Shown here piece by piece: positions 17,331-25,557 of a stretch of 64,000 nucleotides of DNA. Numbering within the stretch: the first letter of the stretch is position 1; the number at the start of each line of letters is the position of its first letter. Origin of the DNA: Neorhizobium galegae (GTDB lineage Bacteria; Pseudomonadota; Alphaproteobacteria; Rhizobiales; Rhizobiaceae); contig NZ_JAGIPG010000004.1 of the NCBI RefSeq assembly GCF_017877055.1, forward strand, positions 186,001-250,000. Direction: 5' to 3'. The notes below the pieces were generated by a model, which did not search any database, was not told the DNA's origin, and saw only the letters and a program-made list of their open reading frames with translations. The translations under genes were made by a program, and so were the position numbers.

Positions 17331-18209
17331 ATGTTCGTGACCAGCAAGGATGGCATCAAGCTCTATTGTGAAACGGCAGGCGAGACCGGAACGCCGATCC
17401 TGTTCATCCACGAGTTCGGCGGCAATTACGACGCCTGGGAACCGCAGATGAGCTTCTTCCCGCGGCGCAACCGCTGCATCACCTATGCTGCCCGCGGTTA
17501 TGCTCCGTCCGATATCCCGGCGGATGTCGAACGATATTCGCAGGCGCTGGCTGCAGAAGATGCCCTTTCCGTGCTCGACAGGCTCGGCATCGAGAAGGCC
17601 CATATCGTCGGCTTGTCGATGGGCGGTTTCGCGACGCTGCATTTCGGCCTGCGGTTCCCGGAACGGGCTCTCTCACTGACGGTCGCCGGCGCCGGTTACG
17701 GCACGGAGCGCGCCACGGCCGATTATTTCCGCAATACGTCGCTGAAAGTCGCCGACAATTTCGAGAAAGACCCGGTCGGCTTTGCCAAGATCTATTCGCT
17801 CGGCGCAAGCCGTGTGCAGTTCCAGAACAAGGATCCGCGCGGCTGGGCCGCGTTTGCCGAACGGTTGTCGCGGCACTCGGCCATCGGCGCGGCCTATACC
17901 ATGCGTGGCGTGCAGTGCCGCCGGCCGTCCTTCTGGGATCTGGAAGACGAGCTGAAGAAGATGATGGTACCGACGCTGATCATGACGGGCGACGAAGACG
18001 ACCATTGCCTGCAGCCAAGCATTTTCCTCAAGAAGACGCTTCCGGCCGCCGGCCTTGCGATCCTGCCGAAGACCGGCCACACGCTCAATCTGGAAGAGCC
18101 GGCGCTGTTCAACTCGCTGGTAGCCGATTTTATCGCACAGGTGGAAGCAGGCGCCTGGAAGGTGCGCGATCCGCGGGCCGATCCAGGGCAGGTGATGCGG
18201 ACGGAATAG
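17331..18209 (+). CDS. Alpha/beta fold hydrolase
   Basis: A 292-residue serine hydrolase without signal peptide. Motifs: LFIHEFGGNYDAWEPQ for the oxyanion region, VGLSMGGFATLHFGL for the nucleophile Ser, and KTGHTLNLEEPALFN for the catalytic His. It resembles 3-oxoadipate enol-lactonase-like and RutD-like hydrolases. ACAGGAGAGG precedes the ATG. The M20 hydrolase gene starts 4 bases after its stop, so both are co-translated from one message. A role as lactonase or carbamate/amide hydrolase in the pathway is possible. Confidence 0.85.
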   Translation: MFVTSKDGIKLYCETAGETGTPILFIHEFGGNYDAWEPQMSFFPRRNRCITYAARGYAPSDIPADVERYSQALAAEDALSVLDRLGIEKAHIVGLSMGGFATLHFGLRFPERALSLTVAGAGYGTERATADYFRNTSLKVADNFEKDPVGFAKIYSLGASRVQFQNKDPRGWAAFAERLSRHSAIGAAYTMRGVQCRRPSFWDLEDELKKMMVPTLIMTGDEDDHCLQPSIFLKKTLPAAGLAILPKTGHTLNLEEPALFNSLVADFIAQVEAGAWKVRDPRADPGQVMRTE

Positions 18210-18213
18210 CGCC

Positions 18214-19473
18214 ATGACCGCCTTGGCCTCGATATCTCCGGAGCGGCTTTGGTCGCGGCTGATGGAACTCGGCAGAGATGGTGCCCTGCCCGAAAAGGGC
18301 GTCAATCGACAGGCTCTTTCGGCCGAGGAAATTCTGAGCTGGCGCCGCATCATCGCATGGGGCGCCGAAGCCGGTTTGACACCGTCCACCGACCCGGCCG
18401 GAAACCTCTTTCTGACGCTCCAAGGCAAGTTTCCCCACCTATCGCCCGTCGTCGCCGGCAGTCATGCTGACAGCCAGCCGACGGGCGGTCTTTTTGATGG
18501 GGCATTCGGTACGCTGGCGGCGCTCGAAGCGGTGACGGCAATCGCCGAGGCAGGCCTGGTGCCCGAGCGGCCGATTACGGTCGTGGCCTGGATGAACGAA
18601 GAGGGCAGCCGGTTTGCCCCCGGCATGATGGGGTCCGAGCTTTTCGCCGGCAAGCGGACATTGGAGGAGGTCATGGCAGTGAAGGATGCCACCGGCGTCT
18701 CCGTGGCGGAGGCACTTGCAAATGTGCACGCGGCCTTTCCCGAAATAGAGCGTCGGCCGCTCGGTTTTCCCGTTCATGCTTACATCGAACCGCATATCGA
18801 GCAGGCGGATGTGCTTGAAAGCGCCGGTGCGGTGATTGGCGTGGTGTCCGGCATCCAGGGCAAGAAAACCTACGAGTTCGTCATTTCCGGACGCGAGGCG
18901 CATGCCGGGACGGAGCCGATGGAGCGTCGACAGGACGCGCTACAGGCCTTTGCCCGCATGGCCGTGCGCATGCAACAGGAGATGGTAGTCGACAACGCGG
19001 TGAAATTCACCATCGGCCGGCTGGAAATCCAGCCCAACGCACCGTCCGTCGTGCCATCCAGGGCCGTTTTCCGCGTCGATTTGCGGCATCCGGACAATGC
19101 CATGCTCGATCGGCTTGGTTTGCGCCTGGAAACGATCGCTGCCGAGGAGGTGCATCCGTGCGGCCTTCATATCAAACGTCTGGTCGATGCCCCGTCGAAC
19201 ACATTCGACGAAGGGCTCCGGACAGCGATATGGCGCTCTGCCGCCAGGTATGGTTATCCGGCACTGGACGTTCTTTCGGCGGCAGGCCACGATGCGCGGC
19301 AGATGGCGCCGCTTGCACCGAGTGTGATGATTTTCATCCCCTGTCGCGGTGGCCTCAGCCATCATCCCGACGAGTGGGCGGAACCGGAACATGTTGCGGC
19401 CGGCGCGGCCGTCCTTCTCGATCTGCTCCTGGAGCAGGCGGGTCTTTCACATAACCATGGAGACGCATCATGA
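18214..19473 (+). CDS. Zn-dependent M20-family amidohydrolase (allantoate/N-carbamoyl amino acid type)
   Basis: A 419-residue metallohydrolase. Metal-ligand motifs: GSHADSQPTGGLFDGAFGT (His84, Asp95), VAWMNEEGSRFAPGMMGS (Glu129/Glu130), IEPHIEQADVLESAG, and GLSHHPDEW near the C terminus. REAHAGTEPMERRQDAL is the dimerisation/substrate stretch shared by allantoate amidohydrolase, beta-ureidopropionase and L-N-carbamoylase. The usual 'GSHxDT' reads GSHADS here. These enzymes open ureido or carbamoyl groups left from purine or pyrimidine ring cleavage, which fits the nucleoside hydrolase two genes downstream. Confidence 0.9.
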   Translation: MTALASISPERLWSRLMELGRDGALPEKGVNRQALSAEEILSWRRIIAWGAEAGLTPSTDPAGNLFLTLQGKFPHLSPVVAGSHADSQPTGGLFDGAFGTLAALEAVTAIAEAGLVPERPITVVAWMNEEGSRFAPGMMGSELFAGKRTLEEVMAVKDATGVSVAEALANVHAAFPEIERRPLGFPVHAYIEPHIEQADVLESAGAVIGVVSGIQGKKTYEFVISGREAHAGTEPMERRQDALQAFARMAVRMQQEMVVDNAVKFTIGRLEIQPNAPSVVPSRAVFRVDLRHPDNAMLDRLGLRLETIAAEEVHPCGLHIKRLVDAPSNTFDEGLRTAIWRSAARYGYPALDVLSAAGHDARQMAPLAPSVMIFIPCRGGLSHHPDEWAEPEHVAAGAAVLLDLLLEQAGLSHNHGDAS

Positions 19474-20399
19474 GCACCGTCAACGACATGGCCGAAATGT
19501 CGGTCCAGCTGCCGAGCAATCCAGCCAATGCCGCAGAGGCCCGCGGCCGTTATTTCAATTCCGGCAATGCCTTCAACATCAAGTTGCCGCCGGTGCCTGG
19601 CAAGATTTTCACTGCTGAGCCGACCGCGGCTTTCGCGCTCGAAAAGACAGGCTTTATCAATTGCGATCTGTCGGCCGAGATGAAATGCCCGTTCCCGGCA
19701 ACGACGCCGCTGATGCTGGCGCGGTATGCGGTGGTCAAGTCCCGCGAGACGCTGGATACGAAGCTCACGAACACCGCGTCGATCTGGTACGTGATCCAGG
19801 GTAAGGCGGCTCTGGCTGTCGGTGACGAGAAGGTCTTGCTCGGCAAGGGCGACGTTTTCCTGCTGCCGGGCGGAGTGGTTTCGGCCATCACGGCAAGCGA
19901 GGACAGCATCTTCTGGATGGTGGGCAATGATCCGCAGCTGATGTTCGATGCCTCGATGCCGATCACCGGCGAGCAGGCGGCCGTCAGCTTCGTGCACTAC
20001 CCGGCCGGCGAGATCAGTCACCAGCTCGACGTCGTCTACGGGAGCAATGCCAATGCGGGCACGTCCGGCCACGCGCTGATCTTCTCGGCCGAAAAGACGG
20101 AAGCAAGCCGCAATATTACGACAACGATGACGCTGTCGCTGAACACGTTGAAACCGAGAAGTTTCCAGCCGCCACACAAACACAACTCCGCCGCCATCAC
20201 CCTGGTCATCAACGGCGACCCAGCCTATTCTATGGTGGCGGATGCCAAATGCGCTTGGTCGCCATGGGCAACGTTGGTCACGCCGCCGGCTGCCAAGCAC
20301 AGCCACCACAACGACGGTGATACCCGCGCCGAATTCCTGATCGTCCAGGACGGCGGCTTCTATTATCATGCCCGCACGATGGGGTTCGAGTTTTATTGA
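19470..20399 (+). CDS. Double-cupin protein
   Basis: A 309-residue bicupin. The first barrel contains IWYVIQGKAALAVGDEKVLL and GKGDVFLLPGGV; the second contains the metal-binding stretch FQPPHKHNSAAITLVINGD and LVTPPAAKHSHHNDGD. The layout resembles gentisate 1,2-dioxygenase-like and quercetinase-like bicupins, but metal ligands look complete only in the second barrel. Its ATG overlaps the stop of the M20 gene (ATGA), so it is translationally coupled. Ring-cleaving dioxygenase, isomerase or sensor roles are all open. Confidence 0.8.
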   Translation: MSTVNDMAEMSVQLPSNPANAAEARGRYFNSGNAFNIKLPPVPGKIFTAEPTAAFALEKTGFINCDLSAEMKCPFPATTPLMLARYAVVKSRETLDTKLTNTASIWYVIQGKAALAVGDEKVLLGKGDVFLLPGGVVSAITASEDSIFWMVGNDPQLMFDASMPITGEQAAVSFVHYPAGEISHQLDVVYGSNANAGTSGHALIFSAEKTEASRNITTTMTLSLNTLKPRSFQPPHKHNSAAITLVINGDPAYSMVADAKCAWSPWATLVTPPAAKHSHHNDGDTRAEFLIVQDGGFYYHARTMGFEFY

Positions 20400-20400
20400 G

Positions 20401-21345
20401 ATGCGGCTGATCATCGATACGGATACGGCGGGCGACGATACATATTCGCTGCTGCTCGCCATGCGCACGCCGGGCTCGACGCTGGAGGCAGTCACCATCT
20501 GCGTCGGCAATGTGCCTTTCGACCAGCAGGTGGAAAATGCGTTGGCGACCATCGAGGTCGCCGGTTTCTCCGGCAAGGTGCCGGTCTACCTTGGCGCGCG
20601 CCGCCCCATGGTCAAGCCATGGGAAGCATCGACCATGCACGGCAATGACGGCATGAGCGGCGTGAACCTGCCGATCGCCCGGCAGCGGCCGGAAACGATG
20701 CATGCGGTGGATGCCATCATCGAGAGGGTCATGGCCGAACCCGGCCAGATCGATATTCTGGCTCAAGCGCCGCTCACCAATATCGCACTTGCGGTAATGA
20801 AGGAGCCGCGGATCGCCAAGGCGGTGCGCCATCTCTGGATCATGGGCGGCACCGATAACGCGGTTGGCAACATCACGCCCTGCGCCGAGTACAATTTCTT
20901 CATCGATCCGGAAGCTGCGCGCATCGTCTTCGAAGCGGGTTTCGATATTACGCTCTCCACCTGGACGCTGACCATGCGGTCCGGGCTTCTCGAAGGCGAT
21001 CAGCTGGACGAGATATTTGCGATGCAGACGCCGCTGTCCGAATTCTACCGGAAGGTTTCTGCCGTGCCGCGCGAAACCGCCGAAGCGCGTTATGGGCGGC
21101 CGGTCAGCACACATCCGGATTCGCTCACCTGCGCCTGCCTGCTCAATCCTGACCTGATCGAATCCTCGCGCGACGCTGTTGTTCGCATTGAGACTTCCGG
21201 TGAGATTACGCGCGGCTTTTCAGCCATCCATCCGCCGAAGCTCGGCAATCGCTGGCCGGAATACAAGGTCAATGCCCGCGTCATCGAGAAGGCATCCACC
21301 GCCGGCTTCGTACAAATGCTGAAGCAGGCTTTTGCGCAGAACTGA
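20401..21345 (+). CDS. Nucleoside hydrolase (inosine-uridine preferring type)
   Basis: A 314-residue enzyme of the IunH/RihA family. The Ca2+-binding signature lies at the N terminus as DTDTAGDD (residues 6-13). Other family blocks are VPVYLGARRPM, ILAQAPLTNIALAV, WIMGGTDNAVGNITPCAEYN and FFIDPEAARIVF; the late metal Asp is probably in THPDSLTCACL. The family hydrolyses the N-glycosidic bond of ribonucleosides to base and ribose. The start at 20401 is one base after the cupin stop. It is the last gene of the operon. The substitutions in the motif (TAG for PGI) suggest an unusual base or nucleoside. Confidence 0.9.
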   Translation: MRLIIDTDTAGDDTYSLLLAMRTPGSTLEAVTICVGNVPFDQQVENALATIEVAGFSGKVPVYLGARRPMVKPWEASTMHGNDGMSGVNLPIARQRPETMHAVDAIIERVMAEPGQIDILAQAPLTNIALAVMKEPRIAKAVRHLWIMGGTDNAVGNITPCAEYNFFIDPEAARIVFEAGFDITLSTWTLTMRSGLLEGDQLDEIFAMQTPLSEFYRKVSAVPRETAEARYGRPVSTHPDSLTCACLLNPDLIESSRDAVVRIETSGEITRGFSAIHPPKLGNRWPEYKVNARVIEKASTAGFVQMLKQAFAQN

Positions 21346-21359
21346 GGGCTTGGAAACCG

Positions 21360-21377
21360 GCAGGATGGATATCCTGC
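21360..21377. terminator. Hairpin between convergent genes
   Basis: GCAGGAT (21360-21366) and ATCCTGC (21371-21377) form a perfect 7-bp stem with a GGAT loop between the ends of the rightward nucleoside hydrolase gene and the leftward unknown gene. There is no T run, so it would be a weak or factor-assisted bidirectional terminator. Confidence 0.4.
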
Positions 21378-21422
21378 GGGTCGGTCCCAATGTCTTGGAG
21401 CTTGTCAGGCCGCCGGGGTCAG

Positions 21423-21815
21423 TCAGCCATCCAGCGCATCGGCGTCGGCTGCCGTAGCATCCGACCGAATGGCCACGACCGGCGGCATATCCTTGCCGAG
21501 TTTCTTGTAGCAGGCTGCCATCGCGTCCAGCCAGACGCCCTGTTGGGGCAAATCTTCCACGGCGGCGATCACCACGTCATAGCCGTTCTTGCGGTAGTCG
21601 ATAAGGTCGCCCACGGAAACCTCGATCAGCCTCTCGCAGCTTTCCAGCTTTGCCACATGTGGCGGCATCTTCATGATGCCCCAGCCGCGCTCCACCAGCG
21701 CGTCCATGAAACCGGTCGGCGGCGCCTGCCGTTTGCCATAGAGTGCCGATCCGGGATTGACGACGAAATCGGCGATGACCGCAATGCGGCGGCTTCTCAG
21801 GTCTTCGCGGATCAC
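21423..21815 (-). CDS. Unknown protein coupled to the TudS-related gene
   Basis: A 130-residue protein of no family I recognise. It starts with GTG at 21815, overlapping the stop of the upstream gene as GTGA, so the two are translated together. The sequence alternates beta and alpha elements: RIAVIADFVVNPGSALYGKR, GFMDALVERGWGIMKMPPHV, LIDYRKNGYDVVIAAVEDLP. It has a single Cys in ESCERLIEV and another in MAACYKKLG. It could be the partner or a divergent half-domain of the desulfidase-like protein, since both share the 'NGYDVVI' type of strand. Confidence 0.65.
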   Translation of the reverse strand: MIREDLRSRRIAVIADFVVNPGSALYGKRQAPPTGFMDALVERGWGIMKMPPHVAKLESCERLIEVSVGDLIDYRKNGYDVVIAAVEDLPQQGVWLDAMAACYKKLGKDMPPVVAIRSDATAADADALDG

Positions 21816-22387
21816 GCGGCATTCTCCGTGCCTTCGGTCAGGAACTCGTCGAGTTCGACCATTGCCTTCTGGAGGTCGAAGTCCTGCGCATCCATCGCGA
21901 CGCCCGTGGCACGGGGGAATGCAAGGCTGCGTTCCTCGAACTCGAACTTCAGCTCCTCCATCCAGATGCCCATGCCCGGCCGCCGGTCGCTGCCGCCGTG
22001 CACGGCGCCTTCCGGCCGGCCGCCCCAGGACGCCTTGGTGCTGGTCAGCCGGACGCCGCTCGACGGGCTGCCATCCAGGCCGACGATGACGACATCGTAG
22101 CCGGCTTCCTGATGCAGTATCACGAGATCCACGACGCTCTTTGCCAGGTTGCGGCAATGGCGCCGATAACCGGGCGTGTCGTATTGTTCGCGGGATGCCC
22201 ACCAGCGGGCGGCACCCATGTGGCTCATCTCCGGGCAGGGCAATTGCTGTAGCTCGAAACCGTTCTTCACAAGGCGCTCGACCAGCGGAGAAAAGACGCC
22301 GGCGCATTTGGCGAATTCGCTGACCTTGGCATTCTGGTTCATGAGACAGTGCGCCACATAGGCCACTCGCCTAGGTTCATCCTGCAT
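21812..22387 (-). CDS. TudS-related putative desulfidase (CD3072-like family)
   Basis: A 191-residue protein. The N terminus VAYVAHCLMNQNAKV, then LQQLPCPEMSHMGAARWWAS, EQYDTPGYRRHC and VVIVGLDGSPSSGV follow the CD3072-like group related to DUF523/TudS. TudS removes sulfur from 2-thiouracil using a [4Fe-4S] cluster held by three Cys. Here Cys14 and Cys51 match the first two positions, but the third, normally in 'SPSCG', is Ser110; Cys28 and Cys78 are other candidates. It converges with the nucleoside hydrolase operon. The start ATG at 22387 follows GGAGAAAGC on the reverse strand. Confidence 0.8.
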   Translation of the reverse strand: MQDEPRRVAYVAHCLMNQNAKVSEFAKCAGVFSPLVERLVKNGFELQQLPCPEMSHMGAARWWASREQYDTPGYRRHCRNLAKSVVDLVILHQEAGYDVVIVGLDGSPSSGVRLTSTKASWGGRPEGAVHGGSDRRPGMGIWMEELKFEFEERSLAFPRATGVAMDAQDFDLQKAMVELDEFLTEGTENAA

Positions 22388-22557
22388 GCTTTCTCCCGAT
22401 ATGTTGAGCCGCCAACATTTATTGTGGCGGCATGGCGATGAGATTTTAATGCAAACGCTGTGCCACCGTCAGAAGCACAAGCGGAGCGAGCTCAAACTTG
22501 ACGATCTGCCGGCCCACTCGTCCGGAGCGTGCCGCAATAGCAGTCATCTTGCGTCCA

Positions 22558-22609
22558 AAATATGCGCACCATGTATGCATATTTTTAGCTATTGGATATT
22601 TTGGCTAAG
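22558..22609. promoter_or_regulatory. Palindrome and TTTTGGCTAA motif in the divergent control region
   Basis: The 22388-22763 gap separates the leftward TudS-related gene from the rightward importer operon. AAATATGC (22558-22565) and GCATATTT (22577-22584) are an 8-bp inverted repeat around 11 bases that include ATGTAT. Downstream, ATATTTTGGCTAAG (22596-22609) repeats the TTTTGGCTA seen at 15169-15180. No other coding frame in the gap is convincing. A shared regulator for both divergent regions is plausible. Confidence 0.45.
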
Positions 22610-22763
22610 ATTCAGATGATGCCGGCGCAGGAACTTGGCAATTTGGGATAGGAAAATCGATCAACTTGCGCTCGATGAGCCCAAAATCAAATATCACCAG
22701 TTTGGCACGAGGCTTGCTTGTATCCGTAATGGTAATAACTGCATGCACGGAGATGCCTTCTCA

Positions 22764-23684
22764 ATGACGGATATGTCGATCGCCTGGAGTGAGGATTATG
22801 CATGCGGATTAAACCCGGGAGCGCGCGGTCTTGCGGGCTTGTTAGGGCCGGCCAAAGCCGTGCAGATCACTTCGGAGCCTGCATGGGGCTCCTCTGGCGA
22901 CAATCCATTGATCGAACTTCGCAACGTATCCAAAAGCTTCGGCCCGGTGGTCGCCCTGGATAGTCTGGAAGCAACCATCCATCCTGGTGAACTGGTCACG
23001 GTTGTCGGCCCTTCCGGCTGCGGCAAGAGTACACTGTTCAACATCCTCGCCGGGCTGGAAGAACCGGATCCGGGCAATATCCTGCGTTTTCGCGGCAAGA
23101 GTTCCGCAGCATCCGAGTTGCTTGGGCAGGTTTCCTTCATGCCGCAGCGAGATCTGCTCCTGCCGTGGAGGAACGTTATCGACAACGCCATTCTGGCGCT
23201 GGAGATCGAAGGCATGCCACGCACACAGGCCCGAGCGGAAGCGCTGAAGATGCTACCAGAATTTGGACTTGCCGGGTTTGAAAACCAATATCCCAATCAG
23301 CTTTCCGGCGGCATGCGCCAGCGCGTCGCGCTGATGAGGACCTTTCTCTTCAGGCGCGACCTGATGTTGCTCGACGAGCCGTTCGGCGCACTGGACGCCC
23401 TGACACGCACGATGATGCAACGCTGGCTGCTTGACGTCTGGCAGAAACACCGGCGCACGGTCCTGTTCATCACCCACGATGTCGATGAGGCGATTTTCCT
23501 GGGTGACCGAGTTCTTGTCATGACCGCCCGGCCGGGCAAGGTGAAGCTGGAGCAGAAGATAGACCTGCCGCGTCCCCGTAAGGCCGACATCGTCACCTCG
23601 CCGGAATTCATCACGCTGAAGAAGACGCTCCTCGACGCGATCGAGGAGGAAAGCATGAAGTCATTCATGACTTCAGGACATTAG
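22764..23684 (+). CDS. ABC transporter ATP-binding protein (SsuB/TauB type)
   Basis: A 306-residue ATPase of nitrate/sulfonate/taurine-type importers. Walker A VVGPSGCGKSTLFNILAGLE, Q-loop MPQRDLLLPW, signature NQLSGGMRQRVALMRTF, Walker B LMLLDEPFGALDALTR and switch His ITHDVDEAIFLGDRV. About 45 residues precede the ATPase domain, longer than usual. The start is uncertain: ATGs at 22743, 22764 and 22773 are in frame; I favour 22764, 11 bases after GGAG. It serves the binding protein and permeases at 24532-27124. Confidence 0.85.
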   Translation: MTDMSIAWSEDYACGLNPGARGLAGLLGPAKAVQITSEPAWGSSGDNPLIELRNVSKSFGPVVALDSLEATIHPGELVTVVGPSGCGKSTLFNILAGLEEPDPGNILRFRGKSSAASELLGQVSFMPQRDLLLPWRNVIDNAILALEIEGMPRTQARAEALKMLPEFGLAGFENQYPNQLSGGMRQRVALMRTFLFRRDLMLLDEPFGALDALTRTMMQRWLLDVWQKHRRTVLFITHDVDEAIFLGDRVLVMTARPGKVKLEQKIDLPRPRKADIVTSPEFITLKKTLLDAIEEESMKSFMTSGH

Positions 23685-23703
23685 AATAAAAGAGGAAATA
23701 CCG

Positions 23704-24474
23704 ATGACCGCAGAATATGCCGAACGTCCTGCCCACATTCCCGAGGCCGAGTGGAAGGCGCGTGTCGATCTCGCTGCCTGCTACCGCATGGTCTCGCGTC
23801 TGGGCTTGGACGACCTGATCTACAACCACATTTCCATGCGTGTGCCAGGGCACGACGATCAGTTCCTGCTCAATCCCTATGGCTTCCTCTTCGCCGAAAT
23901 AACCGCATCCAGCCTCGTGCGCATCGATATAGACGGCAACAAGCTCGACGATACACCTTACACGATCAATAAGGCCGCCTTCGTCATTCATGGCGCAATC
24001 CATAAGGCAGTACACGATGCGGCCTGCGTCCTTCATACCCATTCCGATGCGAGCACTGCCATTTCCTGCCAGAAGGACGGCCTTCTGCCGCTGACGCAGT
24101 TTGCGATGCGTTTTTACAAGCGCCAGGCATTCCATGATTACGAAGGTGTGGCGATCGACATGGATGAACAGGCCCGCCTGATCGCCGATATGGGCGACAA
24201 CCGGGTGATGCTGATGCGCAACCACGGCATCATGACGCTCGGCCGTACGCCGGGCGAGGCATTCATGCTGCTCTATTATTTCGAACGCGCTGCGCGCATC
24301 CAGCTCGACCTGCAGGCTTCGGGTGCGGAACTTTTGACCCCGCCGCACGAGGTCTGCGAAAAAGCCGCCCTCCAGTTCTGGGAGAACAAGGGCGACATCC
24401 TGATCGCAGGGGAGCGGGAATGGCCCGCGTTTCTTCGCCAGCTCGAACGGGAGGGATCGGATTACCGCCGATAA
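23704..24474 (+). CDS. Class II aldolase/adducin family protein
   Basis: A 256-residue protein. The zinc-binding pair is in CVLHTHSDASTAIS (HTH) and the third His in LMRNHGIMTLG; YNHISMRVPG near the N terminus binds the phosphate or carboxylate end in relatives. The family holds fuculose- and ribulose-phosphate aldolases/epimerases and decarboxylases. Unlike most families of this fold, this subgroup (starting MTAEYAERPAHIPEAEWKAR) has no fixed function that I know. It is inserted between the ATPase and binding-protein genes of an importer, which suggests it acts early on the imported compound. Confidence 0.85.
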   Translation: MTAEYAERPAHIPEAEWKARVDLAACYRMVSRLGLDDLIYNHISMRVPGHDDQFLLNPYGFLFAEITASSLVRIDIDGNKLDDTPYTINKAAFVIHGAIHKAVHDAACVLHTHSDASTAISCQKDGLLPLTQFAMRFYKRQAFHDYEGVAIDMDEQARLIADMGDNRVMLMRNHGIMTLGRTPGEAFMLLYYFERAARIQLDLQASGAELLTPPHEVCEKAALQFWENKGDILIAGEREWPAFLRQLEREGSDYRR

Positions 24475-24531
24475 GTCGGGAGGAGACGACTTTACGCAAC
24501 CTATAACCAATCAAAAGCACAGAGAGGGACC

Positions 24532-25557
24532 ATGCTTAAAAAACGACAGCTCCTGGCGGCGCTTGCCGCAACCGTCATCGGCATTCAAGGTTTCGCCTAT
24601 AGCGCGACCCCGGCCGCTGCCCAGCAGATGGTCAATGCCAGCCTGCGCCTCAAATGGCTGACCCAGTCCCAGTTCGCCGGCTTCTACGTCGCGCTGGAAA
24701 AGGGGTATTATAAGGATGAGGGGATAAACCTCACCATCAACCCCGGCGGTCCCAATCTGTTGACCGAAAACCTGGTGGCGACCGGCGCCGACACGTTTGG
24801 TCTTTCGGGCGGCACCGACAGCGTTTTCGCCGCGCGCGACAAGGGCCTGCCGATCGTCTGCATCGGCGTGGCGCACCAGGTCACGCCATTCGTTTTCGTC
24901 ACCTACAAGGATGGCCCGGTCAAGACGGTGCAGGACTTCAAGGGCAAGAAGGTGACCGCCTGGTTCACCGGTGCAAACCACGTCCTGTCGGCCATGTTGG
25001 CCAAGGCCGGCATCAAGCCGGGCGAAGTGGATGTCCAGCCGCAGCAGGTCTCGATGACCCCGTTCATCGACAAGCAGGTCGATGTTGCGACGGCCACCCG
25101 CTACAACGAGCTGCAGATCGTTGCTGCCCGCGCCGGCATGAACAACCTGCGGATCTTCGTTCCTGAAGACAGCGGTGTTTCCTTCCCGCGCGACACGCTG
25201 ATCGTTTCGGAACAAACCGCCAAGGAAAGGCCGGAATTGGTCGAGAAATTCCTACGCGCCAGCATCAAGGGTTGGAAATATGCCCTGACTAACGAAAAAG
25301 AGGCCATCGACATCGTCATGAAAGTGGCGCCGACCCTCGATCGCGGTCAGCAGGAAGTCATGCTCTCCGAGATCAAGAAACTGATGGTCGCCGGCAAGGG
25401 TGGCACCGATGGTCTCTTCGCCATCGACAAGGCAGCCGTCGGTTCGGCCAATAGCCTTCTCGCCGAATACAAGGTCATCTCGAAGCCCGTCGATCTCGAC
25501 GCCGCGTTCAACGACAGCTTCCTGTCGAAGATCCCCGTCGCGGAAAAGCGCCTATGA
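24532..25557 (+). CDS. NMT1/THI5-type ABC transporter substrate-binding protein
   Basis: A 341-residue periplasmic protein with a signal peptide (1 to about 31, ATPAAAQQ). The opening LRLKWLTQSQFAGFYVALEK then GYYKDEGINLTINPGGPN is the hallmark of the NMT1/THI5-like group. Members include ThiY, which binds formylaminopyrimidine, and RibY for riboflavin; others bind sulfonates. This pattern favours a heteroaromatic N-containing ligand, which is inference. AGAGAGGGACC precedes the ATG. The stop overlaps the permease start (ATGA). Confidence 0.9.
   Translation: MLKKRQLLAALAATVIGIQGFAYSATPAAAQQMVNASLRLKWLTQSQFAGFYVALEKGYYKDEGINLTINPGGPNLLTENLVATGADTFGLSGGTDSVFAARDKGLPIVCIGVAHQVTPFVFVTYKDGPVKTVQDFKGKKVTAWFTGANHVLSAMLAKAGIKPGEVDVQPQQVSMTPFIDKQVDVATATRYNELQIVAARAGMNNLRIFVPEDSGVSFPRDTLIVSEQTAKERPELVEKFLRASIKGWKYALTNEKEAIDIVMKVAPTLDRGQQEVMLSEIKKLMVAGKGGTDGLFAIDKAAVGSANSLLAEYKVISKPVDLDAAFNDSFLSKIPVAEKRL

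Noticed and set aside
19362..20576. 404-residue reverse frame opposite the M20, cupin and nucleoside hydrolase genes
   Set aside because: Spans three well-supported genes and has low-complexity Arg/His-rich composition.
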